From the NCBI GenBank assembly GCA_021780495.1, contig JAJXYO010000001.1, forward strand, positions 1 through 60,430: a stretch of 60,430 nt of DNA, written 5' to 3'. The translations under genes and the position numbers were made by a program. Source of the stretch: Deltaproteobacteria bacterium (GTDB lineage Bacteria; Desulfobacterota; Desulfuromonadia; Geobacterales; Pseudopelobacteraceae). The notes beneath the pieces are model-generated. The model ran no database searches, was not told the DNA's origin, and saw only the letters and a program-made list of their open reading frames with translations. Shown one piece after another: positions 1-10,185 of the stretch. Position 1 is the first letter of the stretch, and each line of letters opens with the position of its first letter.

Positions 1-152
1 TGATTCTTTTGTAGCCGGAATACCGGCCATGTTGCAACGGATGCTGCTAATTCCGGCCTGGAAATACTGACTCAGAGCGTATAAACAAAAGCGTTACCAC
101 CGCTTATGTCGGTGCGAAAGTTGAGTTTCTAACTTACTAAACGGAGCGAACC

Positions 153-1310
153 ATGAATATTCATGAGTATCAGGCCAAGGAGATTCTCAGCAGCTACGGC
201 ATCCCGATCCCGCGCGGACGCGTGGCGTTGACCTCCGATCAGGTCGAGCGGGCCGCCAAGATGATGGGCGGGCGCTGCGTGGTCAAGGCCCAGATCTATG
301 CCGGCGGACGCGGCAAGGCGGGCGGCGTCAAGCTGATACATTACCCGGAGCAGGCCCAGGAATACGGCAAGGAGCTTTTCGGCCGCAATCTGGTCACCAG
401 CCAGACCGGCCCCGAAGGCTTGAAGGTCCGCCGCATCCTGGTGGAAGAGGCGGTTGAAATCGCCCGCGAGTTCTACCTGTCCATCACCCTGGACCGTGAG
501 AGTTCCCGCTATGTCCTGATCGCCTCGGCCGAAGGGGGCATGGATATCGAGGAGGTCGCTCACAAGAGCCCCGAAAAGATCCTGACCCTGATCATCGATC
601 CTCTGGGCGGCCTGCGCCCCTATCAGGCCCGCAAGATCGCCCTGGAGCTGGGTCTGTTCGGTACGGTCTGCGAGGACTGTGTCGAACTGATCATGAACCT
701 GTACCGTGTCTGCCAGGAAAAGGACTGCTCGCTGGTGGAGATCAACCCCCTGGTGGTGACCAAGGCCGGCTGGCTGATGGCCATGGATGCCAAGATCACC
801 TTCGACGACAACGCCGTCTACCGCCATCGTGAATACCCGGATATGATGGACTATTCCCAGCTGGATCCGCTGGAGATAAACGCCGGTAAATACGACCTGG
901 CCTACATCAAGCTGACTGGTTCCATCGGTTGTCTGGTCAACGGCGCCGGACTGGCCATGGCCACCCTGGATGTGCTCAAGGAGTGCGGCGGCGAGCCGGC
1001 CAACTTCCTGGACGTCGGGGGCGGGGCCACCCGTGAGAAGGTGGCCGAGGCCTTCCGGATCATCCTGCAGGATAAGGACGTCAAAGGCATTTTCGTCAAT
1101 ATTTTCGGCGGTATCATGCGCTGCGATGTGATTGCCCATGGCATCATCGAAGCGGCCGGTGAGGTCCACTGCACCCTGCCGATCGTTGTCCGCATGGATG
1201 GCAGCAAGGTAGAGGAGGGCAAACAGCTCCTGAGCGAATCGGGGCTGAATGTCCAGGTCGGCGTCAACCTGGGTGATGCCGCCGCGCGGATCGTGCAGAT
1301 GCTGGGATAA
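153..1310 (+). CDS. sucC: Succinyl-CoA synthetase (ADP-forming) beta subunit
   Basis: The 385-residue product is the nucleotide-binding beta subunit of succinate-CoA ligase, which interconverts succinyl-CoA and succinate with substrate-level phosphorylation in the TCA cycle. The N-terminus [12 protein letters not shown] is typical of SucC and opens an ATP-grasp fold. The C-terminal ligase half carries the glycine-rich stretch [14 protein letters not shown] and [14 protein letters not shown]. Length matches the family (about 385-390). The ATG follows a purine-rich ribosome site (ACGGAGCG). sucD follows 29 bp downstream, so the two are almost certainly one transcript. Recognition is by sequence and is secure. 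Confidence 0.97.
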   Translation: MNIHEYQAKEILSSYGIPIPRGRVALTSDQVERAAKMMGGRCVVKAQIYAGGRGKAGGVKLIHYPEQAQEYGKELFGRNLVTSQTGPEGLKVRRILVEEAVEIAREFYLSITLDRESSRYVLIASAEGGMDIEEVAHKSPEKILTLIIDPLGGLRPYQARKIALELGLFGTVCEDCVELIMNLYRVCQEKDCSLVEINPLVVTKAGWLMAMDAKITFDDNAVYRHREYPDMMDYSQLDPLEINAGKYDLAYIKLTGSIGCLVNGAGLAMATLDVLKECGGEPANFLDVGGGATREKVAEAFRIILQDKDVKGIFVNIFGGIMRCDVIAHGIIEAAGEVHCTLPIVVRMDGSKVEEGKQLLSESGLNVQVGVNLGDAAARIVQMLG

Positions 1311-1339
1311 TCCCTGCTTACCATTTACGGAGAGAAACC

Positions 1340-2269
1340 ATGTCCATATTACTCGACAAGCATTCCCGCATACTGGTCCAGGGTATTACCGGCCGCAGCG
1401 GTCTGTTCCATACCCAGCAGTGCCGCGAGTACGGCGCCAACATCGTGGCCGGCGTCACGCCCGGCAAGGGCGGCATCCACATCGAAGGCATCCCGGTCTT
1501 CAACACGGTCGCCGAAGCGGTCAAATACACCGAGGCCAATGTGTCGATGATCTTTGTGCCGCCACCCTACGCTGCCGATGCCATCCTGGAGGCAGCCGAC
1601 GCCGGCATCGAACTGGCGGTCTGCATCACCGAAGGTATCCCGGTCCGCGACATGGTGCCGGTCAAGGCTATCCTCAAGACCAGCAAGACGCGGCTGGTTG
1701 GCCCGAACTGCCCGGGTGTGATTACCCCCGGCGAGTGCAAGGTCGGCATCATGCCCGGCCATATCCATAAAAAGGGGCGGATCGGCGTCGTCTCGCGCTC
1801 CGGCACCCTGACCTACGAAGCGGTCAAGCAGTTGACCGACATGGGACTGGGACAGTCCACCTGCGTCGGCATCGGCGGCGACCCGATCATCGGCATGAGC
1901 TTCATCGATGTACTGACGCTCTTCAATCAGGACCCGGACACCGATGGGGTCTTCATGATCGGGGAGATCGGTGGCGGCGCCGAAGAAGCGGCCGCCGGGT
2001 GGATCAAAGAGAATATGAAAAAACCGGTGGCGGCCTTCATCGCCGGGGTGACGGCACCTCCCGGCAAGCGCATGGGTCACGCCGGCGCCATCATCACCGG
2101 CGGCAAGGGCAAGGCCGAGGACAAGATCCGCACCCTACAGGAATGCGGCGTGGTGGTGGCAACCAGTCCGACCCGGATGGGCGAGGCCATGCTGGAGGCC
2201 ATGAAGGCGGCCGGCAAAGCGGCGGCGAAGACGACTGCCAAACGGGTTACTCCAAAGGCGAAGGAGTAG
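1340..2269 (+). CDS. sucD: Succinyl-CoA synthetase alpha subunit
   Basis: This 309-residue protein is the CoA-binding, phosphohistidine-carrying alpha subunit that pairs with SucC. The N-terminal Rossmann part has [15 protein letters not shown], and the phosphorylated histidine lies in [16 protein letters not shown]. The core matches the family (about 290 residues). The last 20 or so residues form an extra Ala/Lys/Thr-rich tail ([17 protein letters not shown]), which is probably disordered. An AGAGAAACC sequence precedes the ATG. It is in operon with sucC. Confidence 0.97.
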   Translation: MSILLDKHSRILVQGITGRSGLFHTQQCREYGANIVAGVTPGKGGIHIEGIPVFNTVAEAVKYTEANVSMIFVPPPYAADAILEAADAGIELAVCITEGIPVRDMVPVKAILKTSKTRLVGPNCPGVITPGECKVGIMPGHIHKKGRIGVVSRSGTLTYEAVKQLTDMGLGQSTCVGIGGDPIIGMSFIDVLTLFNQDPDTDGVFMIGEIGGGAEEAAAGWIKENMKKPVAAFIAGVTAPPGKRMGHAGAIITGGKGKAEDKIRTLQECGVVVATSPTRMGEAMLEAMKAAGKAAAKTTAKRVTPKAKE

Positions 2270-2402
2270 TTTTTGAGCCGTGCAAGGAACTCGCAGAAAC
2301 GGGAAATGCACGCTTCATACAACACATCCGATCCCTAACCAGACCACGACAGCGGTCAAGCCTCAGTACAGCAGGTTGAAACGTATAAAAAAGGGGGCAG
2401 CA

Positions 2403-2825
2403 ATGAAGTGGAGAATCGTACTGATGGTCAGTCTTTGTCTGATGCTCGTGGCTGGAACGGCCTTTGCGCAGGATTCGAAAAAGGAGAAAGCTGCGCTCTC
2501 GGCTGCCGAGAAATGGTTGTCTCTGGTGGACACGGGACAGTATGGGAAAAGTTGGCAGGATGCGGCCTCCTACTTCAAACGTGTTGTCTCCAGGCCAGAA
2601 TGGACACAGTCCATGCAAGCATTCCGGGAGCCTCTGGGCAAGCTGGTCTCCAGAAAGGTCCGTTCGGTGACCTACCGGACCTCCCTGCCGGGAGCGCCGG
2701 ATCGCGAGTATGTGGTCATCGAGTTCGATTCCATCTTTACGAACAAGCAAGCGGCCATTGAGACCGTGACGCCGATGCTCGACACGGATAGGGCCTGGCG
2801 TGTCTCCGGCTACTTCATCAAATAA
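2403..2825 (+). CDS. DUF4019-like secreted protein
   Basis: The product has 140 residues. The start chosen is the ATG at 2403, preceded by AAGGGGGCAGCA, because it directly gives a signal peptide (MKWRIVLMVSLCLMLVAGTAFA, cleaved after AFA). A reading frame open further upstream would bury that signal. The mature part (KAALSAAEKWLSLVDTGQY, and a C-terminus DTDRAWRVSGYFIK) fits the DUF4019 family of small exported proteins of unknown function. It is therefore probably periplasmic. It follows sucD by 133 bp, and there is no functional link to it that I can see. Confidence 0.8.
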   Translation: MKWRIVLMVSLCLMLVAGTAFAQDSKKEKAALSAAEKWLSLVDTGQYGKSWQDAASYFKRVVSRPEWTQSMQAFREPLGKLVSRKVRSVTYRTSLPGAPDREYVVIEFDSIFTNKQAAIETVTPMLDTDRAWRVSGYFIK

Positions 2826-2957
2826 GCCGCCCCGATTTGCCGCTTGACTGAAGGGAATTTACCTGCCCGCGCATGAGCCGTTCAGCAGGTAAACTGCGAC
2901 CAAGCTACGGACAACGCCGCGCCATTCCGCACAAAATCTAGCGCATGATTCCACCCC

Positions 2958-2987
2958 TTGACACCATATCTTGAGATAAGGCATACT
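2958..2987 (+). promoter_or_regulatory. Probable sigma-70 promoter of dnaE
   Basis: A perfect -35 TTGACA (2958-2963) is followed after 18 bp by CATACT (2982-2987). It lies 36 bp before the dnaE start and after a 130 bp gap with no gene. The sequence match is direct; activity is inferred. Confidence 0.5.
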
Positions 2988-3022
2988 TCATAGCTCATAG
3001 CCTTACACGGAGAAAAGTTGCC

Positions 3023-6000
3023 ATGGAACCTGCCGTAATTACTGAAAATCCTCCTTCCGCACCCTTTGTCCACCTCCACCTCCACACCCAATATTCCCTG
3101 TTGGACGGCGCCATCCGCTTCGATGACCTGATCGCCAAGGCCAAAGAGCTGAACATGCCGGCCATTGCCATGACCGACCATGGCAATATGTTCGGCGCGG
3201 CCGAATTCTACCTCAAATGCAAGAAGGCGGGTATCAAGCCGATCATCGGCTGCGAACTCTATCTGGCGCCTGATTCCCGCTTTTCCAAGGATGCCAAGGG
3301 TATCTCCGACGCCGCCTATCACCTGGTCCTGCTGTGCGAGAACCTGCAAGGGTACAAGAATCTTTCCTACCTGACCTCGGCCGGCTACAAGGAGGGCTTC
3401 TACTATCGTCCCCGCATCGACCGCGAGCTGCTCTCGGGCCGCTCGGAGGGGCTGATCGCCATGTCGGCCTGCCTCAAGGGTGAGGTGGCCATGCAGTGCG
3501 GCCGGGTCCGGATGGAGGATGCCGTTGCCACCGCCCGCTGGTACAGCGAGCTGTTCCCCGGCCGCTACTATATCGAGCTGCAGGAGAACACCATCCCGGA
3601 ACAGGACATCGTCAACAAGCGCCTGCTGGAGGTGGCTTCAGAGCTTAACCTGCCGCTGGTGGCAACTAACGACTGCCACTACCTGAACCGGGAGGACGCC
3701 CGCGCCCATGAGGTGCTGCTCTGCATCCAGACCGGCAAGACCATGAGCGACCCGACCCACATGCGATTCTCGGTCGACGAGTTCTACGTCAAGAGTCCAG
3801 CGGAGATGGCCAGGGCCTTCAGTTATGCACCCGAGGCGGTCAGCAACACCCTGGCGATTGCCGAGCGCTGCAACCTGGAAATGGCGGTGGATGGCAAGAC
3901 CTACTACTTCCCGCACTTCGATCCGCCTGCTGGAAAGAATCACGACGACATGCTGCGGGATCTGGCGACTGACGGGCTCAAGGCACGCATGATCACGATC
4001 CTGGCCAAGTATCCCGACATGACCCTGGAACAGCAGCAGGCCTATTTTGACCGTCTGGAAATCGAACTAAAATGTATCAGCGAGATGAAGTTCCCGGCCT
4101 ATTTCCTGATCGTGTCGGACTTTATCCGCTGGGCCAAGGACCAGGGCATACCGGTAGGACCGGGCAGGGGCTCGGCTGCCGGTTCGCTGGTTGCCTACGC
4201 CACCAAGATCACCGATCTTGACCCCCTGCCCTATAACCTGCTGTTCGAACGTTTCCTCAATCCGGAACGTATCTCCATGCCGGATATCGACGTGGACTTC
4301 TGCCAGGACCGCCGCAGCGAGGTGATCCAGTACATGATCGACAAGTACGGCCGCGACCGGGTCTGCCAGATCATCACCTTCGGGACCATGGGCGCCAAGG
4401 CGGCCATACGCGATGTGGGCCGGGCCCTGAACATGAGCTACGGCGATGTGGACCGGATCGCCAAACTGATCCCGGATGACCTCAAGATGACCCTCAGCAA
4501 GGCCCTGCAGCAGGAACCGCAGCTGAAGGAGCTGTGCAGCAGCGACCCGCAGGTCAAGGATCTGCTGGACACGGCGCTCTGCCTGGAGGGCTTGACCCGC
4601 CACGCCTCGACCCACGCCGCCGCTGTCGTGGTGGCCCCGGATCAGCTGGAGGAGTTCCTGCCGCTCTACAAGGATCAGAAGACCGGTTCGATCAACACCC
4701 AGTATTCCATGAAGTATGTGGAGCTGGTCGGGCTGGTAAAGTTCGACTTCCTGGGTCTCAAGAACCTGACCGTGATCGAGAATGCCGTCCGGCTGGTGCG
4801 GGCCGGCAAGGATCCGCTCTTCGACATCACCACCCTGCGGGACGACGACCAGGCCAGCTACGACCTGATCACCGCCGGCAACACCACCGGGGTCTTCCAG
4901 CTGGAATCCAGCGGCATGAAGGAGATGCTGGTCAAGCTCAAACCGTCCTGCTTCGAGGACGTGATCGCGGCCTGCGCCCTGTACCGTCCCGGCCCGCTGG
5001 GCTGCGGCATGGTGGACGACTTTATCGAGCGCAAGCATGGCCGCCAGAAGGTGGTCTACGATCTGCCCCAGCTGGAGGTGATCCTGAAGGACACCTACGG
5101 GGTCATCGTCTACCAGGAGCAGGTCATGCAGATCTCCCGCTCTCTGGCCGGCTATTCCCTGGGCCAGGCCGACCTGCTGCGGCGCGCCATGGGTAAGAAG
5201 GACGCCAAGGAGATGGATCGCCAGAAGGATACCTTCCTGAAAGGCGCCAAAGATCTGGCGATCGATACGAAAAAAGCCGAGGCGATCTTCGACCAGATGG
5301 CCAAGTTCGCCGAGTACGGCTTCAACAAGTCCCATTCGGCCGCCTACGCCCTGATCGCCTATCAGACCGCCTATCTCAAGGCCCACTATCCGGTCGAGTT
5401 CATGGCGGCCCTGTTGACCTGCGACATGGACAGCACCGACAAGGTCATCAAGAACATCAGCGACTGCCGCGAACAGGGCATCGAGGTACTGCCGCCCGAC
5501 ATCAACAGCTCGGGCCACTCCTTTACGGTGGTGGATAAATCCATGCGTTTCGGCCTGGGCGCCGTCAAGAACGTGGGGGGCGGCGCCATCGAGGCCATCC
5601 TGGAGGCCCGCACTGAGGGGGCCTTCAAGGACATCTTCGACTTCTGCGAACGGGTTGACCTGCGGCGGGTCAACAAGCGGGTGGTCGAATCGCTGATCAA
5701 GTGCGGCGCCTTCGACTCGACCAAGGCCACCCGTTCCTCATTGCTGGAAGGGCTGGAAGCAGCCACCAGTTATGGCCAGAAGGTCCAGGAAGAGCGGGCC
5801 AGCGCCCAGACCTCCCTGTTCGGCACGGAAGAGGTCGTCAGCTCCAACGGCTCCAAGGGCATGCGGCTCCCCAGCGTTCCCGAATGGCATGACAAGGAGA
5901 AACTGGCCTATGAAAAGGAGGTGCTCGGCTTCCTGATTACCGGTCACCCCCTGGACCGCTACCTGGACGACATCAAGCGTCTGGCCAGCTGCGAGATCGC

Positions 6001-6580
6001 CAATCTGGCGGATCAGAGCGATGGGGGCGAGGTGCGGATCTGCGGTATTGTCTGCGGCCTCAAGGAGATTACTACAAAAAAAGGGGACCGCATGGGCTTT
6101 GTTACGGTCGAAGACCTGAGCGGTTCCGTTGAAGTCACCGTGTTTTCCGATATCTATCTGGCCGCTGTCAACCTGCTGAAATCCGATGACCCGCTGCTGA
6201 TTACCGGCAAGCTGGAAAAGGGGGAAAAAGGGGCCAAAATCCTGGTCCAGGCCCAGAAAGAGGGCGGCAATGAATGGCAGCAGAAGAACCGCGGCCCGGC
6301 CGGAGACATCAAGCTGCTGCAGGACGCGCGCGCCCAGACGACCAAGAAAGTCTACTTTACCCTGCGGATGGACGACAACATGCCAACCGAGAGGCTTGGC
6401 GGCCTGAAAGGGATTATTGAACGCCATCACGGCAGCGTGCCATCGTTCATCTCGTTCGAGATGCCGGCGCGCGGCAAAGCGGTCATGCAACTGCCCGCAG
6501 AGATGTATGTTATGCCGAACGATGATTTAAGGCTGGAAGTTGAGCGGCTGTTCGGCTATAATGCCGCCACTTTTGAGTGA
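3023..6580 (+). CDS. dnaE: DNA polymerase III alpha subunit
   Basis: This 1185-residue protein is the replicative polymerase subunit of the holoenzyme. The N-terminal PHP domain begins at HLHLHTQYSLLDGA (residues 17-30). The polymerase active-site segment PDIDVDFCQDRR lies near residue 420, and the family motif YRPGPLGCGMVDDF lies near residue 660. A C-terminal OB fold (VRICGIVCGLKEI, then VEDLSGSVEVTVFSDIY) is present near residue 1010. Length matches type-1 DnaE proteins (about 1160-1190). The ATG is preceded by CGGAGAAAAG. It is followed by a MITE-like repeat and accA, which often sits beside dnaE. Confidence 0.98.
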   Translation: MEPAVITENPPSAPFVHLHLHTQYSLLDGAIRFDDLIAKAKELNMPAIAMTDHGNMFGAAEFYLKCKKAGIKPIIGCELYLAPDSRFSKDAKGISDAAYHLVLLCENLQGYKNLSYLTSAGYKEGFYYRPRIDRELLSGRSEGLIAMSACLKGEVAMQCGRVRMEDAVATARWYSELFPGRYYIELQENTIPEQDIVNKRLLEVASELNLPLVATNDCHYLNREDARAHEVLLCIQTGKTMSDPTHMRFSVDEFYVKSPAEMARAFSYAPEAVSNTLAIAERCNLEMAVDGKTYYFPHFDPPAGKNHDDMLRDLATDGLKARMITILAKYPDMTLEQQQAYFDRLEIELKCISEMKFPAYFLIVSDFIRWAKDQGIPVGPGRGSAAGSLVAYATKITDLDPLPYNLLFERFLNPERISMPDIDVDFCQDRRSEVIQYMIDKYGRDRVCQIITFGTMGAKAAIRDVGRALNMSYGDVDRIAKLIPDDLKMTLSKALQQEPQLKELCSSDPQVKDLLDTALCLEGLTRHASTHAAAVVVAPDQLEEFLPLYKDQKTGSINTQYSMKYVELVGLVKFDFLGLKNLTVIENAVRLVRAGKDPLFDITTLRDDDQASYDLITAGNTTGVFQLESSGMKEMLVKLKPSCFEDVIAACALYRPGPLGCGMVDDFIERKHGRQKVVYDLPQLEVILKDTYGVIVYQEQVMQISRSLAGYSLGQADLLRRAMGKKDAKEMDRQKDTFLKGAKDLAIDTKKAEAIFDQMAKFAEYGFNKSHSAAYALIAYQTAYLKAHYPVEFMAALLTCDMDSTDKVIKNISDCREQGIEVLPPDINSSGHSFTVVDKSMRFGLGAVKNVGGGAIEAILEARTEGAFKDIFDFCERVDLRRVNKRVVESLIKCGAFDSTKATRSSLLEGLEAATSYGQKVQEERASAQTSLFGTEEVVSSNGSKGMRLPSVPEWHDKEKLAYEKEVLGFLITGHPLDRYLDDIKRLASCEIANLADQSDGGEVRICGIVCGLKEITTKKGDRMGFVTVEDLSGSVEVTVFSDIYLAAVNLLKSDDPLLITGKLEKGEKGAKILVQAQKEGGNEWQQKNRGPAGDIKLLQDARAQTTKKVYFTLRMDDNMPTERLGGLKGIIERHHGSVPSFISFEMPARGKAVMQLPAEMYVMPNDDLRLEVERLFGYNAATFE

Positions 6581-6597
6581 GAATAAAAAAATAAATC

Positions 6598-6746
6598 CAC
6601 TACGGTGACACAGAGGCACGGAGAACACCTGTTTAATAGGAATAATTGAGACAATCTCTCCTTGCTGTTATAGAGGGTTATTTCGTTAAATAATTCATTA
6701 TTATTAAATTAATTGTATTCCCTCCGTGTCTCAGTTCTCCGTAGTG
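6598..6746. repeat. MITE-like inverted repeat between dnaE and accA
   Basis: Two arms of about 25 bp, 6598-6623 (starting CACTACGG, ending ACGGAG) and 6722-6746 (starting CTCCGTG, ending CCGTAGTG), are near-perfect reverse complements. They flank an A+T-rich core of about 100 bp that encodes nothing. The unit of about 149 bp fits a miniature inverted-repeat element or a long palindromic intergenic repeat. No clear target-site duplication was seen. Confidence 0.55.
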
Positions 6747-6765
6747 AAGAAAATGAGGTGTCATT

Positions 6766-7722
6766 ATGGCGACTCCGTTTTATCTGGAATTTGAAAAACC
6801 GATCGTAGAGCTGGAAAAGAAGATCGAGGAACTGAACGCGCTGTCCCGCCAGGGACTGGATATCGGCGCCGATGTTGCCAAACTGGAAGGTGGTGTGGAG
6901 CAGATGCGCGCCGACATTTTTTCCAACCTCTCCCGCTGGCAGACCGCCCAGGTGGCACGTCACATCAACCGGCCCTTTACCCTGGACTATATCAACCTCA
7001 TGTTCACGGAGTTTGTCGAGCTGCATGGCGACCGCAACTTCGGTGATGACCACGCCATCGTCGGCGGCCTGGCCCGCTTCGACGGCCAGCCGGTCATGGT
7101 TATCGGCCACCAGAAGGGGCGCGACACCAAGGAGAAGGTCTTCCGCAACTTCGGCATGCCCAATCCGGAGGGGTACCGCAAGGCCTTGCGTCTGATGCAG
7201 ATGGCGGAACAGTTCAAGCTGCCGGTGATCACCTTTGTCGACACCCCGGGCGCCTACCCCGGCATCGGCGCCGAGGAACGCGGACAGGCGGAAGCCATTG
7301 CCCGTAACCTGCGCGAGATGGCCAGCCTGGAAACCCCGATCATCGTCTGTATTACCGGCGAAGGCGGTTCGGGCGGCGCGCTGGCGATTGCCGTCGGTGA
7401 CCGGATCCTGATGCTGGAACACTCGGTCTACGCCGTCATCTCACCCGAGGGTTGTGCCGCCATCCTCTGGTCGGACGGCACCAAGGGCGAGCAGGCCGCC
7501 GAGGCGCTCAAACCGACCGCTCAAGACATCATCAAGCTGGGTGTCATCGACGAGATCGTACCCGAGCCGGTCGGCGGCGCTCACCGCGATCACAAGGCCA
7601 CGGCAGACAACATGAAAGCGGCCATCGCGCGCCACCTGGCTGAGCTGAACAAGCTGTCCGCCGAGGAGCTGGTAGAAGGCCGCTACAAGAAATTCAGAGC
7701 CATGACACGCTGCACCGAGTAG
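6766..7722 (+). CDS. accA: Acetyl-CoA carboxylase carboxyltransferase alpha subunit
   Basis: This 318-residue protein catalyses, with AccD, transfer of the carboxyl group from biotin to acetyl-CoA, the first step of fatty acid synthesis in the cytosol. The N-terminus [16 protein letters not shown] and the crotonase-fold stretches [18 protein letters not shown] and [16 protein letters not shown] are diagnostic. Length matches the family (about 315-320). A GAGGTG ribosome site precedes the ATG. A strong terminator follows at 7746, so it appears to end a transcript. Confidence 0.98.
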   Translation: MATPFYLEFEKPIVELEKKIEELNALSRQGLDIGADVAKLEGGVEQMRADIFSNLSRWQTAQVARHINRPFTLDYINLMFTEFVELHGDRNFGDDHAIVGGLARFDGQPVMVIGHQKGRDTKEKVFRNFGMPNPEGYRKALRLMQMAEQFKLPVITFVDTPGAYPGIGAEERGQAEAIARNLREMASLETPIIVCITGEGGSGGALAIAVGDRILMLEHSVYAVISPEGCAAILWSDGTKGEQAAEALKPTAQDIIKLGVIDEIVPEPVGGAHRDHKATADNMKAAIARHLAELNKLSAEELVEGRYKKFRAMTRCTE

Positions 7723-7745
7723 TGTGGCGTTGTGTTACCAGTACG

Positions 7746-7777
7746 AATGGGGGGCCGGCTTGGCCCCCATTTTTGTT
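7746..7777 (+). terminator. Rho-independent terminator after accA
   Basis: A G+C stem, GGGGGCC / GGCCCCC around GGCTT, is followed by ATTTTTG. It lies 24 bp after the accA stop codon. Confidence 0.85.
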
Positions 7778-7831
7778 TAGCAGGTTAGAACGTAGCCGGT
7801 TTATCCGGGTAGCTCTACAAAGGAAACCATC

Positions 7832-8713
7832 ATGCAAGAACGTCTTCAAAAAATCATTTCCGCCGCCGGCATCACGTCACGCCGTGCCTCGGAAGAACTG
7901 ATCCAGGCCGGGCGGGTAAGCGTCAACGGCATGGTCGTGACCGAGCTGGGCAGCAAGGCGGACCCCGCCAGCGACACCATCACCGTGGATGGCAAGCCGC
8001 TGACGATCGCCTCCAAACGGCTCTACATACTGCTGTATAAACCGGTCGGGTATATGACCACGCTCGACGACCCGGAAGGCCGTCCATTGGTGACAGAACT
8101 GCTGAAAGAGATCGGCGAGCGGGTCTACCCGGTCGGCAGGCTCGACTACAACACCGAAGGCCTGCTGCTGCTGACCAACGACGGCGAGTGGGCCAACCAT
8201 CTCATGCATCCGCGCCACGAGGTCGAGAAGGAATACCATGTGCGGGTACGGGGCAAGGTCCACAAAAGCCAGCTTGATCAACTGGCGGGCGGGGTGGAGA
8301 TCGAGGGGAGAAAAACGGCTCCGGCCCGGGTTGCCGTGATCAAGGAAGGTGAGCAGAACGACTGGTTCTCCCTCACCATCCATGAGGGCCGCAACCGCCA
8401 GGTCCGGCGCATGTGCGAAGCTGTCAGCCTGGCGGTAGTGCGCCTGCGCAGGGTGCGGTATGGCATGTTGTCGCTGGACACGCTCAAACCGGGAGAATTC
8501 CGTTTTCTGACCGAGGCCGAGGTCAACGGACTCCGCAATCCGCAGCAGAAACAGGGCAGCGTTACATCCAAAACCCCGGCTCCAGCCAAGCCGGCCGGCC
8601 CGGAGCGAAAAACACAGCGCTCCGCCGCACCATCAGCAAAGCCTGCGCACCACACCGCCAGCGGGAAGCGGCCAGCTTCTCCGAAAAAACATGGGGCGCC
8701 CAGGAAACCATAA
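7832..8713 (+). CDS. rluB: 23S rRNA pseudouridine synthase, RluB/RsuA family
   Basis: The 293-residue product has an N-terminal S4 RNA-binding domain (QKIISAAGITSRRASEELI), then the pseudouridine synthase core with the catalytic aspartate in VGRLDYNTEGLLLLTNDG and the late motif EGRNRQVRRMCEAV. These place it in the RluB/RluE/RsuA family. RluB (23S U2605) is the likeliest member because of length and S4 domain. The last 55 residues are a basic Ala/Pro/Lys tail, probably disordered. An AAAGGAAACC ribosome site precedes the ATG. Confidence 0.9.
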   Translation: MQERLQKIISAAGITSRRASEELIQAGRVSVNGMVVTELGSKADPASDTITVDGKPLTIASKRLYILLYKPVGYMTTLDDPEGRPLVTELLKEIGERVYPVGRLDYNTEGLLLLTNDGEWANHLMHPRHEVEKEYHVRVRGKVHKSQLDQLAGGVEIEGRKTAPARVAVIKEGEQNDWFSLTIHEGRNRQVRRMCEAVSLAVVRLRRVRYGMLSLDTLKPGEFRFLTEAEVNGLRNPQQKQGSVTSKTPAPAKPAGPERKTQRSAAPSAKPAHHTASGKRPASPKKHGAPRKP

Positions 8714-8802
8714 GCCCCCGCGCCCCGCGATGCCCAGAGGCAGCGCCGCATACGCTCAAAACACTATCATCACCGACACCAGCACATCAGGAGTGGAATG
8801 CC

Positions 8803-10182
<1,380 letters not shown>

Positions 10183-10185
10183 TGC

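Noticed and set aside
129..1169. Long open frame antisense to sucC
   Set aside because: G+C-rich codon structure of sucC opens the opposite strand; the same happens opposite dnaE, accA, SNF2 and alr.
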